From GCA-002841655 sp964446775 (GTDB taxonomy: Bacteria > Patescibacteriota > Patescibacteriia > Patescibacteriales > UBA12465), in assembly GCA_964446775.1 (NCBI GenBank), contig CAYURA010000041.1, positions 1 through 5,925 of the forward strand: a DNA stretch of 5,925 nucleotides, in the 5' to 3' direction. Position numbers and translations under genes: made by a program. Shown piece after piece: positions 1-5,925 of the stretch; positions within the stretch are counted from its first letter, which is position 1; the number at the start of each line of letters is the position of its first letter. The notes under the pieces were generated by a model that had not been told where the DNA came from, searched no databases, and saw nothing but the letters and a program-made list of their open reading frames with translations.

Positions 1-43
1 AATCAACTAATGTTTAATAAAATGATATATTTTTTCGTCATTC

Positions 44-78
44 TTATGATCAATGAGATAAATGCTCATTAATCATAA
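44..78. repeat. Imperfect hairpin next to the ftsZ terminator
   Basis: Arms 44-57 and 65-78 pair over 14 positions around a 7-nt loop, with a single interruption at 51/71. On plus-strand RNA that pair is a C-A mismatch; on minus-strand RNA it is a U-G wobble, giving an unbroken stem. It has no T-tract of its own on either side and lies 2 nt from the terminator at 81-115. Its role is unknown. Confidence 0.6.
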
Positions 79-80
79 TT

Positions 81-115
81 TTAAAAAAATAGGGATTTAT
101 TCCCTATTTTTTTAA
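81..115 (-). terminator. Intrinsic terminator of ftsAZ, probably bidirectional
   Basis: A perfect 15-bp inverted repeat (81-95 with 101-115) has a 5-nt loop (96-100). The GGGA/TCCC core is flanked by A7 and T7 runs, so either strand gives a stem whose 3' arm carries seven U. It begins 23 nt past the ftsZ stop. The symmetry would also stop a convergent plus-strand gene entering from the left. The GC core is only about four pairs, but the form is typical of very AT-rich genomes. Confidence 0.85.
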
Positions 116-138
116 GTATTCAAATATTTTAACTAGTA

Positions 139-1347
139 TCACATCATCTTTTTGCGAATAAAAGCAGGCACACTCAAATCATCTTCATTTTTATCTTCAG
201 TATCAAAATAATCGTCTGTTTCCTTTTCTGATTTCTTCTCTACTATTGGTCTTAATGGAATATTTTTCACTGCTGGAGTCTTAGTTTTTTTATTCCCCCA
301 AGGTGAAGTGCTGATGCTATCTTTTTCCTTTTCACTTTCAATAAATGGATTAGGAGTATAGCTCTTGGCTTCACTTGTTAAATTAGTTTTCGTTTTTCCA
401 TCGAAACCAGTGGCGACCACTGTAATTTTTATTTCATCTTTCATTTTCTCATCAATTACAGCTCCAAAAATAATTTTAGCGTCTTCATCAGCTGCAGAGG
501 TGATAACTTTAGCTGCATCACTAACCTCATTCATACTAAGATCTGGTCCACCAGTAATGGTAAATACTATGCCTCGAGCCCCGTCAATAGACATGTCTAA
601 TAAATTAGAATTTATAGCCGCCTTAGCCGCTTCAATCGCTTTATTCTCGCCGTTAGCTTGACCAATACCCATTAAGGCTGAGCCTGCATTGGCCATGACT
701 GCCTTAACGTCAGCAAAGTCAGCGTTAATAACACCTGGAACAGTAATAATTTCAGCAATGCCCTGGACTCCTTGTCTTAAGACATCGTCAGCCACTTGGA
801 AAGCTTCCAAAAGTGTGGTTCGCTTATCAATCACTTGTAATAATTTATCATTAGAAATGGTAATAATAGTATCCACTTTATCAGCTAAGTCAGCAAAAGC
901 ACGATCGGCAATATTCTTTCTTTGCCCCCCTTCAAAAACAAAAGGCTTGGTCACCACAGCCACTGTTAAAGCGCCTAGATCACGAGCAATTTGTGCTACA
1001 ACTGGTGAAGCTCCCGACCCTGTCCCACCACCTAATCCACAAGTCACAAAAACCATGTCACAACCATTTAATGCTTCACGGATTTCATTTTGAGATTCTT
1101 CAGCTGCCCCCTTACCTAAATCAGGGTTCATTCCCGCTCCTAAGCCCTTTGTAACTCCTTTACCAATGTGAATTTTTTCACTGGCTTTATTAAAATGTAA
1201 AGCTTGGATATCGGTATTTATAGCAACAAACTCCACCCCTCTAATCCCATTATCAATCATGCGATTGATAGCGCTGCCACCACCACCACCAACACCAACA
1301 ACTTTTATTTTTGCGAAAGTTTCTATTTCTGGTTTTACCTCTGCCAT
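139..1347 (-). CDS. ftsZ: Cell division GTPase FtsZ
   Basis: Tubulin-like GTPase that polymerises at midcell into the Z-ring and recruits the division machinery in the cytoplasm. The 402-residue length is normal for the family. Visible parts: the N-terminal nucleotide-binding glycine stretch VVGVGGGGGSAINRM (16-30); NTD at 44-46; the T4 tubulin signature GGGTGSG (106-112); the TKPFVFEGGQRK segment (133-144); the T7 catalytic loop NADFAD (208-213), whose two Asp residues complete the GTPase site of the neighbouring subunit; and the C-terminal fold up to about 330. A charged, low-complexity linker (about 331-388) leads to the C-terminal peptide LSVPAFIRKK (391-400), the segment that binds FtsA in this family. 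The T4 loop reads CGLGGGTGSGAS rather than the common AGMGGGTGTGAA. The ATG start matches family N-termini, but no Shine-Dalgarno site precedes it. The stop is TGA. It lies 53 nt after ftsA and is probably co-transcribed with it. Confidence 0.99.
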   Translation of the reverse strand: MAEVKPEIETFAKIKVVGVGGGGGSAINRMIDNGIRGVEFVAINTDIQALHFNKASEKIHIGKGVTKGLGAGMNPDLGKGAAEESQNEIREALNGCDMVFVTCGLGGGTGSGASPVVAQIARDLGALTVAVVTKPFVFEGGQRKNIADRAFADLADKVDTIITISNDKLLQVIDKRTTLLEAFQVADDVLRQGVQGIAEIITVPGVINADFADVKAVMANAGSALMGIGQANGENKAIEAAKAAINSNLLDMSIDGARGIVFTITGGPDLSMNEVSDAAKVITSAADEDAKIIFGAVIDEKMKDEIKITVVATGFDGKTKTNLTSEAKSYTPNPFIESEKEKDSISTSPWGNKKTKTPAVKNIPLRPIVEKKSEKETDDYFDTEDKNEDDLSVPAFIRKKMM

Positions 1348-1359
1348 ATTAAATAAATG

Positions 1360-1392
1360 AACAGTTACTAAATATAGGCTCCAATAACTGTT
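1360..1392 (-). repeat. Inverted repeat in the ftsA-ftsZ spacer
   Basis: AACAGTTA (1360-1367) and TAACTGTT (1385-1392) are perfect 8-bp complements around a 17-nt loop. In ftsZ mRNA the stem would end 12 nt before the ATG. No T-run follows, so it is not a terminator. The loop holds GGAG (1379-1382), which is 31 nt from the start codon and too far to act as a normal ribosome site. It could affect mRNA stability or the ftsA:ftsZ ratio. Confidence 0.5.
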
Positions 1393-1400
1393 TAAATTAA

Positions 1401-2660
1401 TTATCTTGGTATTAATTTCTGAAACATACCTTTAGCTTTGCCAAAAATATTATTCATACTCTTATTAAATCCTCCATTTGCCTGGCGCCCTGAGTCTTCA
1501 TTGGCCCCCCAAATAACTAAACCTAGGGCTGGCAGGTACTCGGGCGACTTCACTTTATCAATTACCACATTAACATTTTTTGATTGTCCTAAAGCTGCTG
1601 GAAGGCGTAAAATACGCTTAGCTACATCAATCAGACCATCTAATTGAGCTCCAGATCCAGTAAAAATAGCCCCTGCTGGCAACATACCAGAACGATCAAT
1701 TTTTTGCAACTCTTTATCAATCTTGGTGAATATTTCTTCCACTCTAGCTTCAATAATTTCTGCAATATATTTTTTAGAAACAAGGCTAATATCATCATTA
1801 ACATCCTCTTCTTTAACTAAATCGCTAATGTCAATTTCTTCATCTTTGTCGAACAGGCTGGAATTAGCATGACCATGCTCCAGTTTAATTCGTTCAGCTA
1901 AGTTAATTGGACAACGAAGACCTAGGGCAATATCATTAGTAATATATTCTGAGCCAATCGGCAAAACGGCTGCGTGCAAAAGATTTCTTTCTTCATAAAC
2001 TGCTAAAGAGGTAGTTGAAGATCCAATATTAATTAAAGCTACTCCTAATTCTTTCTGTTTTGGGCTCAAAACTGCTTCAGCTGCAGCTAAAGGAGATATA
2101 ACTAAATCTTCTATGTCTAAGCCAGTCCTAAATATCGCTTTGGTTAAATTCTTAGTTTGAGTACTAAGCCCTTGAATAATTAAAGTTTCAACTTCTAACC
2201 TAATACCGCTCATACCAATCGGATCTTTAATATCATTCTGATTATCAACACTAAATTTTATCGGCATTACATGCAATATCTCATAATTAACAGGTACAGC
2301 TAAAGCTCTAGCTGCTTCAATTGCTCGAGCTACATCCGCCTCATTTATTTCACCATCGCTCTTGCTAACCGCAACCACCCCTTTGCTCCTCTCGCACTTA
2401 ATATGCGGATCATTAATGCCCACCCAAACATTAGTAATTGGCAAACCAATAATCCTCTCCGCCTTTTCTAAACAAGCAGAGATAGATGAGGTGGTTTCTT
2501 CAATACTATTAACCACCCCTTTGCTGACGCCAGCGGTTGGGGATGAAACGGCTCCAATGATTTGCAATTCTTCACCAGATGGTCCAGAAATTTTCTGGCC
2601 AATTACTAAACGTACTGCAGTTGAGCCAATATCTAAACCGGCAATTATGTCTTCTTTCAT
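1401..2660 (-). CDS. ftsA: Cell division protein FtsA
   Basis: Actin-fold ATP-binding protein that anchors FtsZ filaments to the inner face of the membrane and recruits later division proteins. The 419 residues match the usual length. Visible parts: phosphate-1 motif GLDIGSTAVRLVIG (8-21); an FtsA-specific 1C/SHS2 domain at about 80-165; phosphate-2 region ALINIGSSTTSLAVYEE (208-224); adenosine motif IFTGSGAQLDG (332-342); a Gly/Asn-rich linker at about 390-398; and a C-terminal basic amphipathic helix IFGKAKGMFQKLIPR (405-419), which fits the membrane-targeting sequence. The phosphate-2 motif departs from the usual DIGGGTTD: the acidic positions are Asn211 and Ser218. An acidic patch (271-289) lies in the 2B-like region. 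The start gives the canonical short N-terminus before the phosphate-1 strand; there is no Shine-Dalgarno site, and TCT directly precedes ATG. It is preceded by its own likely promoter and followed by ftsZ. Motif order and ftsZ adjacency separate it from PilM and MreB. Confidence 0.97.
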   Translation of the reverse strand: MKEDIIAGLDIGSTAVRLVIGQKISGPSGEELQIIGAVSSPTAGVSKGVVNSIEETTSSISACLEKAERIIGLPITNVWVGINDPHIKCERSKGVVAVSKSDGEINEADVARAIEAARALAVPVNYEILHVMPIKFSVDNQNDIKDPIGMSGIRLEVETLIIQGLSTQTKNLTKAIFRTGLDIEDLVISPLAAAEAVLSPKQKELGVALINIGSSTTSLAVYEERNLLHAAVLPIGSEYITNDIALGLRCPINLAERIKLEHGHANSSLFDKDEEIDISDLVKEEDVNDDISLVSKKYIAEIIEARVEEIFTKIDKELQKIDRSGMLPAGAIFTGSGAQLDGLIDVAKRILRLPAALGQSKNVNVVIDKVKSPEYLPALGLVIWGANEDSGRQANGGFNKSMNNIFGKAKGMFQKLIPR

Positions 2661-2720
2661 AGAAATAATTAAAATAGCTGATAAGCTAATTTAAAACTCA
2701 ATAATAATAAAAGCTGTATA

Positions 2721-2733
2721 ACTATATTATAGT
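2721..2733. repeat. 13-bp palindrome over the ftsA -10 box
   Basis: ACTATA and TATAGT half-sites flank one central base and cover the whole -10 hexamer. The position would suit an operator. The sequence is nearly all A/T, so chance or simple -10 symmetry is a real alternative, and no regulator gene is visible. Confidence 0.3.
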
Positions 2734-2754
2734 AAATTTTTCAAATATTAACAA
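2726..2754 (-). promoter_or_regulatory. Candidate sigma-70-type promoter for ftsA-ftsZ
   Basis: Read leftward, TTGTTA (2754-2749, four of six matches to TTGACA) is followed by a 17-nt spacer and a perfect TATAAT (2731-2726). The -35 starts at the base right after the pilD stop codon. The predicted start is near 2719, giving a leader of about 58 nt before the ftsA ATG. This suggests ftsAZ can be expressed independently of the upstream ligase-pilD pair. Confidence 0.65.
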
Positions 2755-3558
2755 CTAAAGATAAATTCCAAACAAAGAAAATAGGTCTTGCTTTAAAATT
2801 AAGGCAATTATTGCCCCTAAACTCAAAAAAACGCCAAGTGGTAATTTTGATCCCCAATTTTTTTTATTAAAAATGATTAAAAGAATTGCAATGATCGTGC
2901 CAAGAATATAGGCAATAAAAATAGCGGTAAACAATGAACCTGAAAAAGAAAAAATTGACCCTAAGAGAACACCTAAATAGATATCTCCTTCGCCTAAACC
3001 TTTACCTCTAGTTAAAAGATATTGAATTAAGAAAAAAAGGCCACCTATAACCATCCCCATAAGTAAATCAAACCAAGGTACACCCATTATAAGATTAATA
3101 ATAAAGAAAAAAATTGTTGCTGGCCAAACTAATAAAGTAGAGACCAAATAATAACGCAAATCAAAAATAAAAATAATAACTAAAGTCCAAACAGCTAAAA
3201 AAATGTAGCTTAAATATAGCCAGAAAGAGGCTGAAGAAATTCTCTCCCAAAAAATTATGTTCGATAATATTGTAAAATCAAATTGTTGCCACCAAAAAAA
3301 TAGAAATAAAAGGGCAACACTCAGCTCTATTATCGGATACTGGATAGAAATTCTCTTGCCACAATGACGACAATTTCCTCGTAAATAAAAATAGCTCAAA
3401 AGAGGAATATTATCATACCAGGCAATTTTATGTTTACATTTTGGACAATAGGAGCGACCCAATATTTTTTCTTCCTGATAAAGACGCCAGATTAAACAGT
3501 TAGCAAAACTGCCTAAAGACAGACCTAGAAGGAAAACAAGTATTGATAAATAAATCAT
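2755..3558 (-). CDS. pilD: Type IV prepilin peptidase (leader peptidase / N-methyltransferase)
   Basis: Polytopic membrane aspartic protease of the A24 family. It removes the short leader of type IV prepilins and pseudopilins, and in bifunctional members it methylates the new N-terminus. The N-terminal part has the family motif LGSFANCLIWRL (15-26), then a cytoplasmic zinc-binding tetracysteine domain with Cys38/Cys41 and Cys63/Cys66 framing WYDNIPLLSYFYLRG (47-61). This marks a bifunctional bacterial PilD rather than a minimal archaeal-type enzyme. Catalytic Asp133 (IFDLRY) and Asp192 (GEGD, 189-192) are both present. About seven or eight hydrophobic segments follow the usual pattern, and LPLGVFLSLGAI (239-250) is the typical C-terminal helix. 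The 267 residues are normal. The ATG lies 3 nt after the ligase stop with no Shine-Dalgarno site, so expression probably depends on translational coupling. The stop is TAG. No pilin or pilus motor genes are in the window, so the substrate is not shown. Confidence 0.96.
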   Translation of the reverse strand: MIYLSILVFLLGLSLGSFANCLIWRLYQEEKILGRSYCPKCKHKIAWYDNIPLLSYFYLRGNCRHCGKRISIQYPIIELSVALLFLFFWWQQFDFTILSNIIFWERISSASFWLYLSYIFLAVWTLVIIFIFDLRYYLVSTLLVWPATIFFFIINLIMGVPWFDLLMGMVIGGLFFLIQYLLTRGKGLGEGDIYLGVLLGSIFSFSGSLFTAIFIAYILGTIIAILLIIFNKKNWGSKLPLGVFLSLGAIIALILKQDLFSLFGIYL

Positions 3559-3561
3559 AGA

Positions 3562-5874
3562 TTAAGGAAAAATTAAATCTTTTTCTAAGAATTCAAATTC
3601 TGAACCACTAAGATTTCTTCTCGATTCCAAATAATGATTATAGCGCTCTAAATCATTAATTGTCTTAGCTAAAGCAGCTAAACGATCTAAATAATAAGTA
3701 CCTATATGTCTGACATTTGCATGCTCTAAAGCATTAAAAGACTGGCTATACTTACCTAAATAATAATAAGTCCTAGCTAAATCATCTAAAATATCTACTC
3801 TATGAGGATAGAGATAATAAGCTTGACTATAAGCAGACGAAGCCTCTAGATAATTATGCTGATGATAATGAAGTGTTGCTATTTTATAATAGATTAAATG
3901 AGAATAAAAATCTAGATAATCCGCTTGTTCTCCACGTAAACGAAGGTCATCTCTCTTTGGCAATAAAGCTAATGATTGTTGATAAAGCTCTAGGGCTAAA
4001 TCCGGCTTGTCATGAGCCAAGCAATCACCTAAAGAAATATAATTATTTGGCCTCTTTGGGCTGATCGACATAAGCGTATTCAATTTGGACAAACTATTCT
4101 CAGTCGTATTCATTGAACAAGCTAGAACCGCAGAGCTATAAATATTATCATAACTATTAAGAGGTAAAGTTAAGAGTATTTGTTTTGCGCTCTTCTCTAA
4201 AAGTTCAACAACTTTTAAGCTAGGTTCTTGTTCTAAAGCCTGAGAGATTATAAAAGCATAATTTCGTTGATAATTATGTAAATGAATAGGATTTACCACA
4301 TCTTCAAGAATATATTCATATAATAAATTGGCCGTAGCATAATCCTGGTTTAAAGAATACTGATGTAATTTTAAAAAATAATGATCAGCCCTAATAGAGG
4401 ATATGCTTAAGTAAATTTGAAAACTAGCTAGGATAGCTATGATTACAGTAAACGGCAAAATAATAAAAATATTAATTGACCAATCTGTCTTAAATTTGAA
4501 TCTTGTAAAGACCCTTTTCAAATAGAATCGAATGCTAGTTTGGTCTTCACTAGTTTTAAAAATTAGATTTACCGCTGTAGCCAAGGCAGCTAAAACCCAG
4601 AAATAGAAGACATTTGGAATATCAGCTAAACCAAATAATAGGCTTAAACTATAGGCCAATAAAGCCGATCCAGCAAAAATAGCAAAGGATCTTGTCTGTG
4701 GTCTTCTCCATACAAGGACAAACTGATAAATTACAAAAGAATAAAGAAGTAAATAAAAGAAAAAACCAAATACCCCTAACTGCAATAAAGCATCAAGCAG
4801 ACTGTTATGTAATTTATCAGAAGACCCATTTATCCTCATAAATATACCCCAGTCAGGCTCATAGCTTTTGATAATTACTTCTCCGCCATTTTCTAGGCCT
4901 GCCCCCAGATAAAGATTATCCATGATTAAACTTGGAGCTGCCTGATAAAAGCTCCTCCTCAGAGCTAGACTACCCGTCTGCCAATTAAAAAGTCCGCCCA
5001 TTCGAGTGGGGCTAAAGAGTAATAAGATCGAAAAAATGATTATTGAAACTAAAAGAGAATACATTAAGGCTCGATAATGCCATTTCCGCCATAAAATAAT
5101 TAATAAATAGATAGCAATAGTTAATAACAGAGCCAACCAGGCTGCCCGAGAACCACTTGTGATCAAAGCTAAAAACTGAATAATTAAAGAGATAGTGATT
5201 AATAAGCGAAAAAATAATTTTTTATTTAAATAAAATAAATAACAGGTCATTGATATGCCAAATAATAGAAAGGAAGCAAGAAAATTAGGCTGGCCTAGAC
5301 TAGAAATAGAACGACTGAGTAATTGTCCTTCCTGCCATAAAAAAACATCATAACCAGTAAACTGTAAACAAGCGTAAATAGAAACTAAAGTGGCCGTAAT
5401 TGACATTAATAAGACAGAATTACTTAAGCCCCTTTTCCAAAAAATAAAAGCTTCTGCTTGCCCTTTATTAAACCCCGCAAAGTGATGAACAATCAGAGTA
5501 AACCAAGTAGCTAGACTGAAATAAAATAAAAAACCTAATTGTCTATCATAAGAACCGAAAAATGATTGTAATGGATTAAGAGAAAAAATATTTAATAATA
5601 GCAAAGCACTTAGAAATAGGCCCCATGGTAAAAGTGCCAACAAAAAATTATGATTAACGATGATTCTTTTCTTCCTAAAAGATAAATAAAATGAAAATAA
5701 GTAGACTAGAAGAAAAGCAGCTCCTAAACCATGAAACCAAGCTGATTTGATCATTGTAAAAGGACTATAAATTGGCAAAAATAAAGACATGCCTAAAGGA
5801 ACGATAAATAAAGCTGAATAATAGATAGCCGATTTTAAGAAATTAAAAATTTTTTGATAGTTAATTTTCTCCAT
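3562..5874 (-). CDS. O-antigen ligase / Wzy-type polytopic membrane protein with C-terminal TPR domain
   Basis: Probable glycan polymerase, O-antigen ligase or protein O-oligosaccharyltransferase of the Wzy_C superfamily, which uses lipid-linked sugar donors on the outer side of the membrane. It has 770 residues, longer than plain ligases (about 400-450). Residues 1-490 hold about 12-13 hydrophobic segments. Family hallmarks are LGQPNFLASFLLFG (193-206); TSGSRAAWLALLL (239-251) with the conserved Arg243; and, after a large loop (about 289-357), LGAGLENG (323-330) and KLHNSLLDALLQLGVFG (354-370) with the conserved His356. After the last membrane segment (about 467-489) comes a soluble helical tail (490-770) with TPR-like repeats at about 497-523, 611-640, 657-690 and 694-720. 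ATG follows AATCT with no Shine-Dalgarno site; an extended -10 lies just upstream. Adjacency to pilD makes a pilin glycosyltransferase possible. The family assignment is firm; acceptor and donor are unknown. I give no symbol because waaL, wzy and pglL cannot be told apart here. Confidence 0.85.
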   Translation of the reverse strand: MEKINYQKIFNFLKSAIYYSALFIVPLGMSLFLPIYSPFTMIKSAWFHGLGAAFLLVYLFSFYLSFRKKRIIVNHNFLLALLPWGLFLSALLLLNIFSLNPLQSFFGSYDRQLGFLFYFSLATWFTLIVHHFAGFNKGQAEAFIFWKRGLSNSVLLMSITATLVSIYACLQFTGYDVFLWQEGQLLSRSISSLGQPNFLASFLLFGISMTCYLFYLNKKLFFRLLITISLIIQFLALITSGSRAAWLALLLTIAIYLLIILWRKWHYRALMYSLLVSIIIFSILLLFSPTRMGGLFNWQTGSLALRRSFYQAAPSLIMDNLYLGAGLENGGEVIIKSYEPDWGIFMRINGSSDKLHNSLLDALLQLGVFGFFFYLLLYSFVIYQFVLVWRRPQTRSFAIFAGSALLAYSLSLLFGLADIPNVFYFWVLAALATAVNLIFKTSEDQTSIRFYLKRVFTRFKFKTDWSINIFIILPFTVIIAILASFQIYLSISSIRADHYFLKLHQYSLNQDYATANLLYEYILEDVVNPIHLHNYQRNYAFIISQALEQEPSLKVVELLEKSAKQILLTLPLNSYDNIYSSAVLACSMNTTENSLSKLNTLMSISPKRPNNYISLGDCLAHDKPDLALELYQQSLALLPKRDDLRLRGEQADYLDFYSHLIYYKIATLHYHQHNYLEASSAYSQAYYLYPHRVDILDDLARTYYYLGKYSQSFNALEHANVRHIGTYYLDRLAALAKTINDLERYNHYLESRRNLSGSEFEFLEKDLIFP

Positions 5875-5890
5875 AGATTTTACTAAAATT

Positions 5891-5899
5891 ATTATAGCA
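5891..5899 (-). promoter_or_regulatory. Candidate extended -10 promoter for the ligase-pilD pair
   Basis: Read leftward, TGCTATAAT is a perfect extended -10 (TGn plus TATAAT). No good -35 lies 16-18 nt upstream; that stretch is CAGTCT and a T-run, which fits an extended -10 type. The predicted start near 5884 leaves only about 10 nt of leader before the ATG at 5874, an almost leaderless message, in line with the missing Shine-Dalgarno site. Confidence 0.5.
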
Positions 5900-5907
5900 T
5901 AGGGCGC

Positions 5908-5925
5908 AAAAAAAGACTGCCCTAT
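5908..5925 (-). terminator. Probable 3' half of an upstream gene's terminator, cut by the window edge
   Basis: Read leftward, ATAGGGCAGTC runs directly into seven T, the form of the 3' arm and U-tract of an intrinsic terminator. The matching 5' arm would lie beyond 5925. An alternative in-window pairing joins 5899-5905 with 5919-5925 (ATAGGGC/GCCCTAT, 7 bp, 13-nt loop), but this puts the T-run in the loop. If correct, a co-directional gene ends just right of the window and the ligase starts a new transcript. Confidence 0.35.

Noticed and set aside
24..72. 20-codon minus-strand frame near the left edge starting MSIYLIDHKN
   Set aside because: Very short, with no ribosome site or promoter; it overlaps the 44-78 hairpin, so chance is the simplest reading.
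365..1093. Open plus-strand frames opposite ftsZ (365-661 and 689-1093)
   Set aside because: They lie wholly within a strongly conserved gene on the other strand, have no family-like motifs, and are antisense shadows.
1370..1400. TATATT in the ftsA-ftsZ spacer as an ftsZ-specific -10
   Set aside because: No recognisable -35 at 16-18 nt and only a weak hexamer match; ftsZ is adequately explained by the promoter before ftsA.
1401..2660. The FtsA gene as PilM, given the neighbouring pilD
   Set aside because: The 1C-domain sequence, the C-terminal amphipathic helix and direct adjacency to ftsZ fit FtsA, not PilM.
2675..2688. Small TAGCT/AGCTA hairpin in the ftsA leader as a riboswitch or attenuator
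   Set aside because: Only five pairs with a 4-nt loop, no alternative pairing and no T-run; not distinguishable from chance.
1438..2694. Open plus-strand frames opposite ftsA (1438-1647, 2362-2694)
   Set aside because: Antisense to conserved ftsA motifs, with low-complexity Ser/Thr/Pro-rich products and no supporting signals.
3873..4064. Plus-strand frame of 63 codons opposite the ligase TPR tail
   Set aside because: Entirely inside the ligase gene, with no promoter, ribosome site or recognisable domain.
1..5925. CRISPR array, insertion sequence, tRNA or rRNA
   Set aside because: No regularly spaced direct repeats, transposase motifs, tRNA cloverleaf-like segments or rRNA signatures were seen on either strand.

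Overview
This AT-rich window carries four genes, all on the minus strand. In transcription order they are a polytopic O-antigen ligase-like protein with a TPR tail, a prepilin peptidase (pilD), ftsA and ftsZ. The standard bacterial code is in use: stop codons are TAA for the ligase, TAG for pilD, TAA for ftsA and TGA for ftsZ, and Trp350 of FtsZ is TGG. This excludes UGA-recoded lineages. No taxonomic marker is present. The AT bias, the FtsA and FtsZ signature variants, the lack of Shine-Dalgarno sites, the ligase-TPR architecture and ftsAZ sitting next to pilus genes rather than mur/ftsQ together suggest a Patescibacteria (CPR) bacterium, probably Parcubacteria-like. That assignment is inference.

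Right edge (5875-5925): a T-run preceded by a GC-rich arm looks like the 3' half of a terminator of an upstream gene. It is followed at once by an extended -10 promoter that would start the ligase transcript about 10 nt before its ATG. The ligase (3562-5874) and pilD (2755-3558) are separated by 3 nt and are probably co-transcribed and translationally coupled. As a pair they suggest surface or pilus biogenesis: pilD processes type IV prepilins, and the ligase could transfer glycans to pilin or to a surface polymer.

Middle (2661-2754): directly after the pilD stop lies the best promoter in the window, TTGTTA-17 nt-TATAAT. It separates the surface unit from the cell-division unit. A 13-bp palindrome overlaps the -10.

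Left half: ftsA (1401-2660) and ftsZ (139-1347) encode the membrane tether and the polymerising GTPase of the division ring. FtsA ends in an amphipathic membrane-targeting helix and FtsZ ends in a conserved FtsA-binding peptide, so the pair looks functionally complete. A 53-nt spacer with an 8-bp inverted repeat separates them. A 15-bp perfect hairpin with T-runs on both strands (81-115) terminates ftsZ. A second hairpin (44-78) almost abuts it. The region is largely ordinary housekeeping; the points worth a second look are the gene coupling, the FtsA nucleotide-site divergence and the intergenic structures.
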